NCBI RefSeq assembly: GCF_014190875.1
Contig: NZ_JACHVS010000001.1
Coordinates: 1,240,001-1,304,000, forward strand
Source of the DNA: Paeniglutamicibacter cryotolerans
GTDB taxonomy: Bacteria > Actinomycetota > Actinomycetes > Actinomycetales > Micrococcaceae
DNA length: 64,000 nt
Direction: 5' to 3'
Positions 60,098 to 64,000 of this stretch are shown piece after piece. How positions within the stretch are numbered: position 1 is the first letter of the stretch; every line of letters starts with the position of its first letter. The position numbers were made by a program, and so were the translations under genes. Under the pieces are notes generated by a model. The model searched no databases. It saw only the letters and a program-made list of their open reading frames with translations, and was not told the DNA's origin.

Positions 60098-61240
60098 TTA
60101 GTAGCGTCCACCGTACTTGTAGATGTTGCGCATGCCGGCGTAGTTGAGCTTGGTCACCGAGATGCCCGCGGAGGGGTTGCGAGCGTGGGCAATCTTTCCC
60201 CCACCGATGTAGAGGGCGACATGGTAGAACGAGCGTCCGCCATTGGAGGACCAGAAGACCAGATCGCCCTTCGTGAGCTTGGAGAGCTTCACCTTGGCCG
60301 GAGCTGCCTTGTACTGCTGGCTCGAGGTGCGCTGGAGCTTCTTTCCGGCGCTGGCGAATGCTTTGCCGGTGTAGCCGGAGCAGTCGAAGTATGTCGGCCC
60401 GGTGGAGCCGTACCGGTACTTGTACTTGTTGTTGGAGGCGACCTTCTTAGCCCAGGCCACGGACTTGTTGATGCGCACGGCGCGGGAAGGCGCCTTGGTC
60501 GAAATGCTGATGGCGGAGGGTACTGCCATGGCCGCCGTACCGGCGCCGGTTGTGGTCATTCCGGCCGCAAGCGTCGCTGTTGTGTCCTCAAGTGCAGTGC
60601 CGGGAGTGGTGGCGGGCGCCAGGTCGGGGACCGAGGTTTCGGAATACCTCAGCGTTTTCCGCATGGCGGCAGCGTTGGCAGTCGCACGGGCCTTGTCGAT
60701 CCGTTTGGTTTCCGCGGCCACCGAGGTATTGCGCAATTTAGCGGATTCCTTGATCAGCTCGGTGCGCTTCTTGCCCAAGGCCGCTTGAGCGGCTTCTGAG
60801 GCGGTGCGGATGTCTGCGACGGCCGCGGCGGCCTGCTTCAGGTCGACGCTCGGAGCGGCGGAGCTCAGGGATGCGAGGCTGGTTCCGGCAATGGCTGCAA
60901 GCTGCGGGGCCGGGCCGGAGGCAGTGTCCTCGGCGAGGGCAAAGTCTTCAGAAACCTGCATGGAGGCGATGTCGGCATCTTCGAGTGCGGTGCCGATGCG
61001 GGCGATCTGGGAGTCGATTTCACCTGTGGTGGTTCCGACGGTGACGGTGGCCGCTGTCCGGGCCTTGGTGATGCTGGACAGGGCCTGGTCAACCGAGAAA
61101 GTCGGGACCTCCTGCTGTCCGCCCACAGCCACAATGGGGGAGGGAATCGGGGGCGGGGCAGCGTTGGTGCCGCCAGCGAGTGTTCCGGTCAGTACGAGGG
61201 CCGTGCTGGTGGCAATCACCAAGTGTCGAAGGCTGAACAT
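60098..61240 (-). CDS. Secreted NlpC/P60 peptidoglycan endopeptidase, short form
   Basis: The 380-aa protein has a signal peptide (LVLTGTLAGGTNAAPP), a helical Ala-rich region (~50-230) and a C-terminal NlpC/P60 domain. Catalytic residues are Cys287 in YFDCSGYTGKAF, His340 in FYHVALYIGGG and His352 in IAHARNP. Its catalytic domain is closely similar to the next gene product (shared SSQQY.AAP.KV.LS.L..GDLVF and NPS.GISVT.L.Y), so the two arose by duplication. The linker is shorter and lacks Pro repeats. A perfect CRP-type site and a TTGACA -35 lie far upstream, implying a leader of about 240 nt. Confidence 0.93.
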   Translation of the reverse strand: MFSLRHLVIATSTALVLTGTLAGGTNAAPPPIPSPIVAVGGQQEVPTFSVDQALSSITKARTAATVTVGTTTGEIDSQIARIGTALEDADIASMQVSEDFALAEDTASGPAPQLAAIAGTSLASLSSAAPSVDLKQAAAAVADIRTASEAAQAALGKKRTELIKESAKLRNTSVAAETKRIDKARATANAAAMRKTLRYSETSVPDLAPATTPGTALEDTTATLAAGMTTTGAGTAAMAVPSAISISTKAPSRAVRINKSVAWAKKVASNNKYKYRYGSTGPTYFDCSGYTGKAFASAGKKLQRTSSQQYKAAPAKVKLSKLTKGDLVFWSSNGGRSFYHVALYIGGGKIAHARNPSAGISVTKLNYAGMRNIYKYGGRY

Positions 61241-61488
61241 GGGGGATTTTCCTAACTGCCGCGCAGCCAGACGGATTGTTCGCGTTCATGCGGGATGGGC
61301 TCAGGATGGGCCTGACCCTTCTCGCTTCCGGGTGGATAAAGAATCGCGTTCCGACGGTGCATCCCCAAGATGTAGGAGTGGTGGGGCGGCATGTGCAACG
61401 AATGCATAACGATAATAAGCAGATGCCGTGTCTAAATGGTAACGAAATGGACTCGAAGGATGTATTTTTCGTCCAAAAAATGCTGAGA
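61241..61488 (-). other. Predicted long 5' leader of the short NlpC/P60 gene
   Basis: No gene is supported in the ~375 nt upstream of this gene. If transcription starts near 61482 the leader is about 240 nt. Its last ~30 nt (GGCTGCGCGGCAGTTAGGAAA to the ATG) resemble the end of the other NlpC/P60 leader (GGCTCGCGACGGTGAGGAAA). The pattern suggests a conserved translation-control element. I looked for the c-di-AMP (ydaO) riboswitch signatures and found no convincing match. Confidence 0.4.
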
Positions 61489-61517
61489 ATCGAAAACGTC
61501 GCGAGTCTCAATGTCAA
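61489..61517 (-). promoter_or_regulatory. Candidate promoter for the short NlpC/P60 gene
   Basis: On the minus strand TTGACA (61517-61512) is followed after 17 nt by TTCGAT (61494-61489). The -35 is consensus; the -10 is weak, as expected for an activator-dependent promoter. Confidence 0.4.
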
Positions 61518-61550
61518 CCTGACTGGCGGGTATTGATCCTCAGTCCTCAC

Positions 61551-61566
61551 TGTGATGCAGGTCACA
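61551..61566. promoter_or_regulatory. CRP/GlxR-type site upstream of NlpC/P60
   Basis: TGTGATGCAGGTCACA is a perfect TGTGA-N6-TCACA palindrome. It is centred about 75 nt upstream of the predicted NlpC/P60 transcription start, compatible with activation. CRP/GlxR-family proteins control cell-wall hydrolase genes in other actinobacteria. Confidence 0.7.
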
Positions 61567-61617
61567 ATCGAATAAGTCTCACTTTATGCTTTCGATGCCG
61601 GCTGGTGCCTGGTTGCC

Positions 61618-61989
61618 CTATCCCCAGCCGAGGTCGTGGAGTTTCTTGTCGCCGACTCCGAAGTGATGGGCGATCTCGTGGACCATGGTGATACCCACCT
61701 CTTCGATGACCTGCTTTTCGTTTTCGCAGATCTCAAGGATTGAGTCCTTGTAGATGGTGATGCGGTCCGGCAGGGCGCCAGCGCCCCATCCTCCGTCGCG
61801 TTCAGTGAGGGCCACTCCTTCGTAGAGCCCCAGGAGTGCCGTGGCAGGATCCTCGTGGGGCAGCGGCTGATAGCGATCCTCGATGAAGATGGCGACGTTG
61901 TCCATCAAGCGCAGAAAGCTTTTCGGTATCTGGTCCAGCGCGTCTTCGACCAGGAGCTCAAATGCGTCGTCACTCATTTCGAAAGCCAT
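61618..61989 (-). CDS. Small zincin-like metallopeptidase
   Basis: The 123-aa cytoplasmic protein has the zinc motif HEIAHHFG at residues 104-111, close to the C-terminus, and an N-terminal acidic helix (DDAFELLVEDALDQIP). LPDRITIYKDSILEICENEK is typical of the small actinobacterial metallopeptidase family (DUF-type 'metallopeptidase family protein'). The third ligand is probably Asp or His in GVGDKKLHDLG. Targets are unknown. TAGAGT 7 nt upstream sets the start at ATG 61989. It is divergent from the tRNA cluster. Confidence 0.88.
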   Translation of the reverse strand: MAFEMSDDAFELLVEDALDQIPKSFLRLMDNVAIFIEDRYQPLPHEDPATALLGLYEGVALTERDGGWGAGALPDRITIYKDSILEICENEKQVIEEVGITMVHEIAHHFGVGDKKLHDLGWG

Positions 61990-61996
61990 GCCACTG

Positions 61997-62002
61997 ACTC
62001 TA
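61997..62002 (-). promoter_or_regulatory. -10 box (TAGAGT) for the leaderless metallopeptidase gene
   Basis: On the minus strand TAGAGT ends 7 nt before the ATG at 61989. Confidence 0.6.
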
Positions 62003-62036
62003 TCCAGTGCCGGCAATGCGCGAACCCGCCCCCGTT

Positions 62037-62065
62037 TTGCACATCGGCGCAGAACCCTTTATAGT
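62037..62065 (+). promoter_or_regulatory. tRNA-Glu promoter
   Basis: TTGCAC-N17-TATAGT, a near-consensus sigma-A promoter with perfect spacing, lies about 45 nt before tRNA-Glu. Confidence 0.8.
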
Positions 62066-62109
62066 TTATGAAGTCCACTGCGGGGGAGAAATTCACCGCG
62101 GCGTTCCTG

Positions 62110-62182
62110 GCCCCCATCGTCTAGCGGCCTAGGACACTGCCCTTTCACGGCGGCGGCACGGGTTCGAATCCCGTTGGGGGTA
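62110..62182 (+). tRNA. tRNA-Glu (UUC anticodon)
   Basis: Acceptor GCCCCCA pairs with TGGGGGT (G1-U72 wobble). Anticodon stem CTGCC/GGCGG with loop CTTTCAC gives anticodon TTC; T-arm ACGGG-TTCGAAT-CCCGT. CCA is not encoded. Confidence 0.96.
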
Positions 62183-62199
62183 CGAACGAGATAGGGATT

Positions 62200-62228
62200 T
62201 TGCAAGAGCTAAAAAGTTCTGGTACAGT
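62200..62228 (+). promoter_or_regulatory. tRNA-Asp/tRNA-Phe promoter
   Basis: TTGCAA-N17-TACAGT lies about 40 nt before tRNA-Asp, so this tRNA does not depend on the tRNA-Glu promoter. Confidence 0.78.
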
Positions 62229-62265
62229 TCTTGTCTTGTGAGCGAGGGAAGCTTCGCTTAAGTAA

Positions 62266-62339
62266 GGCCCTGTAGCGCAGTTGGTTAGCGCGCCGCCCTG
62301 TCACGGCGGAGGTCGCGGGTTCAAGTCCCGTCAGGGTCG
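62266..62339 (+). tRNA. tRNA-Asp (GUC anticodon)
   Basis: Acceptor GGCCCTG/CAGGGTC, D-arm GCGC...GCGC, anticodon stem CCGCC/GGCGG with loop CTGTCAC (anticodon GTC), T-arm GCGGG-TTCAAGT-CCCGT. CCA is not encoded. Confidence 0.96.
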
Positions 62340-62395
62340 CTCTGGTTTTCTGGTTCGCTGGAAGATCTCTGTGATCATCATGCCTGATGATGCCA

Positions 62396-62471
62396 GGCTC
62401 TGTAGCTCAGTTGGTAGAGCGTTCGACTGAAAATCGAAAGGTCACCGGATCGACGCCGGTCGGAGCCACCA
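62396..62471 (+). tRNA. tRNA-Phe (GAA anticodon), atypical T-loop
   Basis: Acceptor GGCTCTG/CGGAGCC, D-arm GCTC...GAGC, anticodon stem TTCGA/TCGAA with loop CTGAAAA (anticodon GAA). CCA is encoded, unlike in the neighbouring tRNAs. The T-arm is ACCGG-ATCGACG-CCGGT, so position 54 is A instead of the near-universal T. It is probably co-transcribed with tRNA-Asp. Confidence 0.94.
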
Positions 62472-62476
62472 GCTAG

Positions 62477-62502
62477 ACCCCCTTGGAAACAAGGGGGTTT
62501 TT
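62477..62502 (+). terminator. Terminator after the tRNA cluster
   Basis: A 9-bp stem (ACCCCCTTG / CAAGGGGGT) with a GAAA tetraloop is followed by a T-run. Confidence 0.9.
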
Positions 62503-62630
62503 GCGTTAACGGGCAGAATGGAGCCTCCAGCCGGGGGCCAGGTTGAAATGTGCCGCATATCTCATGGTCCGCTTTCCCGGGCGCGACGATAGGCTGGGTG
62601 GACATTGATTCTCAAGTGGGGGACGCGTTC

Positions 62631-63077
62631 ATGAATGCAGGAGAACAGGACACCGCAGGCGAGCCTGAGACTTCCGTGCTGGCTACCGGTGTCACCACGG
62701 TGACTGAACTGGCCGTTTCGAAGGTCGCCGCTGCAGCGGCCCGCGCCGTTCCGGGTGTCCACACCTTGGGCCTCGGAGCCAACCGGGCATTGGGGGCCAT
62801 CCGCGGCGCCGTTTCCGGAACCTCCGGTCCGGTTCATGGTGTCAGCTCTGAGATCGGAGCCACCCAGGCTGCTGTGGATATCGTGCTGACCGCAGACTAC
62901 GGGCCAGCGTTGCATGAACTGGCCGCGTCCGTCCGGGCCGCCGTCTATGTGGCGGTTGAACAGCTCACCTCGTTCCGCGTGATCGAGGTCAATATCGAAA
63001 TCGGCGACGTCTACGTCCCCGAACCCAGCGACGAGGGGCCAAGGGCCGTCGAGGCCGGCTCCGGAGGGACGCCATGA
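62631..63077 (+). CDS. Asp23/Gls24-family envelope stress protein
   Basis: The 148-aa protein has an acidic N-terminal tail and an Asp23 domain: LAVSKVAAAAARAVPGVHTL, GATQAAVDIVLTADYGPALH, and ELAASVRAAVYVAVEQLTSF ending VIEVNIEIGDVYV. Asp23 proteins coat the inner face of the membrane via AmaP-type anchors and respond to cell-wall stress. I chose ATG 62631, with GGGGGA about 8 nt upstream; TAGGCT (62590-62595) is a likely -10. It heads a tight four-gene operon, with a 4-nt overlap to the next gene. Confidence 0.9.
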   Translation: MNAGEQDTAGEPETSVLATGVTTVTELAVSKVAAAAARAVPGVHTLGLGANRALGAIRGAVSGTSGPVHGVSSEIGATQAAVDIVLTADYGPALHELAASVRAAVYVAVEQLTSFRVIEVNIEIGDVYVPEPSDEGPRAVEAGSGGTP

Positions 63078-63265
63078 AAAACACCATGATTGGAGCCTTG
63101 GTCGGCATAGTGCTGGCATGGGCCGCACTGAACCACGGCATCGGAGGATTCCTGCTGATGGCCCTATTCATGGGTGTCGGGGCCCTGATCGGCCGCCTCC
63201 TTGACGGTCGCATCGATGTACGCAGCCTGCGCGATGCCTTCACCGGGCGCCGTTCCTCGTCGTGA
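63074..63265 (+). CDS. Small membrane protein of the Asp23 operon (DUF2273-like)
   Basis: The 63-aa protein is mostly two hydrophobic segments (MIGALVGIVLAWAALNHGIG and FLLMALFMGVGALIGRLLDG) with a basic tail (RDAFTGRRSSS). DUF2273 proteins of this size lie next to asp23/amaP in many Gram-positives. Overlaps of 4 nt at both ends show translational coupling with its neighbours. Confidence 0.8.
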   Translation: MKNTMIGALVGIVLAWAALNHGIGGFLLMALFMGVGALIGRLLDGRIDVRSLRDAFTGRRSSS

Positions 63266-63645
63266 CCACGCCCGGAACCCCGCTCCCTGCCCCGCCCCGT
63301 CTCACCGCACCCGAAGAATATGCCGGACACACTCGTATTAGAACCCAAGCGCTGAATACCATCGCCCGGGTTGTGGCGGCGGAGGTTTTTAACGTGCCGG
63401 TCAATCGGATCAAGGTGGAGCTGCGCGATGAATTCGGGTCGCTGGCCTTTACCCTGAGCCTGCCGCTGCCCATGCGAAAGCTGGGCCAAGGCACTGTCCC
63501 TATGCGGGCCAGCCTCTGGGAGACGGCCAGGGATTCGCGCGCCGACGTCCGCGACCGGTTTACCAGCCTCACCGGATCCCAGGTGAGTCGCGTGGACGTC
63601 AGGGTCACCGGGGTGCTGTTGAAGGAAGGAAGGAGCGGATCGTGA
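63262..63645 (+). CDS. Second Asp23-like protein
   Basis: The 127-aa protein has IRTQALNTIARVVAAEVFNV followed by KVELRDEFGSLAFTLSLPLP, and ends VSRVDVRVTGVLLKE. The pattern (helix, strand pair, helix, final strand with DVRVTGV) parallels the Asp23 domain of the first gene, so it is probably a divergent paralogue. The N-terminus is Pro-rich and disordered. GTG start overlapping the previous stop; the next GTG overlaps its own stop. Confidence 0.72.
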   Translation: MTTPGTPLPAPPRLTAPEEYAGHTRIRTQALNTIARVVAAEVFNVPVNRIKVELRDEFGSLAFTLSLPLPMRKLGQGTVPMRASLWETARDSRADVRDRFTSLTGSQVSRVDVRVTGVLLKEGRSGS

Positions 63646-64000
63646 TCGAGAAGGAACGAAATCGACTACGGGAACGCGAACTCACCAGTTCACGAGCCCC
63701 GGCCTCCGTCGTGGCCGCGGTGCTGGTGGTCTGCGTCTGCCTGTATGCCCTCTTTGAAGTGGCGCTGAAGGCGCTGGGGCAGCCGGCCTTGCTGGCTGCG
63801 CCCGAAACCTGGTGGGCTGCCATAGAAAACCTCCCTAAGACTGGAGATCCGACGCTATTGCTGACTGGCGGTGTGCTGCTGCTGCTGCTGGGCATCGTCT
63901 TCCTGCTGCAGGGGCTGCTGCGCGGACGCAGGGCACGCCATGCAATAGCACTAGGTGAAAGCGTCCTCATCGTGGATGACCAGGTTATTGCCGCTTCACT
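63642..64000 (+). CDS. Membrane protein of the Asp23 operon (AmaP-like), partial
   Basis: The GTG at 63642 overlaps the preceding stop and has the strong ribosome site GGAAGGAAGGAG. At least 119 aa are visible before the window ends. A charged N-terminus (IEKERNRLRERELTSSRAP) is followed by a transmembrane helix (SVVAAVLVVCVCLYALFEVA), a short external loop, and a second helix (LLLTGGVLLLLLGIVFLLQG). This two-helix hairpin matches AmaP, the membrane anchor of Asp23. The 3' end is missing, so the C-terminal domain cannot be judged. Confidence 0.75.
   Translation, partial: MIEKERNRLRERELTSSRAPASVVAAVLVVCVCLYALFEVALKALGQPALLAAPETWWAAIENLPKTGDPTLLLTGGVLLLLLGIVFLLQGLLRGRRARHAIALGESVLIVDDQVIAAS

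Overview
The window reads as chromosomal DNA of a high-GC actinobacterium, most likely an Arthrobacter-like member of the Micrococcaceae (Arthrobacter, Paeniglutamicibacter or Glutamicibacter type). The evidence is the rRNA sequences, the presence of Lsr2, class II LysS, ClpC, DisA/RadA and argA-type single-domain acetyltransferase genes, strong GC3 bias, and many genes that start 6-7 bases downstream of a TAnnnT -10 box (leaderless transcripts). Genus and species cannot be fixed by reading alone. No IS element, phage gene, integrase or CRISPR array was seen.

Layout. 1-4372: the 3' end of 16S, a tRNA-free spacer, 23S, 5S and a terminator. 4373-5018: eroded DNA with gene scraps. 5019-12131: M13 metallopeptidase, lysS plus a small membrane protein, lsr2 and clpC. 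12253-18835: argA, a lipoprotein, mutY, an anchored extracytoplasmic protein, disA, radA and a FUSC-like membrane protein. 18924-25425: phosphate supply, with a PHO box, pstSCAB, and on the other strand a Pit-type transporter with its DUF47 partner. A PadR regulator with an internal deletion lies between them. 25855-27914: a collapsed transporter operon, in which a frameshifted peptide/nickel-type binding protein is fused to the tail of an AhpD-like protein. 27922-40823: mixed metabolic and membrane genes (FetB-like permease, tRNA-Lys, TPP enzyme, secreted EEP-family enzyme, HisC-like aminotransferase with an Lrp/AsnC regulator, esterase, DUF2871, DUF445, GDPD, AzlCD). 40942-46829: a peptide ABC importer whose binding protein and permeases converge on a dual-ATPase gene. 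46855-49945: hdeD with a decayed lipoprotein gene, then an intact phosphonatase-like HAD gene whose FAD-oxidoreductase partner is broken and abuts a pta remnant. 50150-58036: EEP-family protein, amino-acid permease, thiamine-binding protein, O-methyltransferase, acetyltransferase, spermidine-synthase-like protein, purine permease and USP. 58120-61240: two NlpC/P60 cell-wall hydrolases. 61618-64000: small metalloprotease, tRNA-Glu, tRNA-Asp, tRNA-Phe and the start of an Asp23/AmaP-type operon.

How it fits together. Phosphate genes are concentrated (PHO-box pst operon, Pit/DUF47, GDPD, phosphonatase-like HAD). Genome maintenance (mutY, disA, radA) is linked to possible c-di-AMP signalling, with cell-wall hydrolases elsewhere in the window. 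Two perfect TGTGA-N6-TCACA sites point to a CRP/GlxR-type regulator controlling the peptide importer and one NlpC/P60 gene.

The most distinctive feature is the number of broken genes: about seven remnants, several ending at clean deletion joints. I did not find a convincing wholly new multi-gene system. The best leads are the two deletion joints, the CRP-like sites, a perfect 64-bp palindrome and a tRNA-Phe with an unusual T-loop. Single-base frameshifts could also be sequencing errors and need read-level confirmation.
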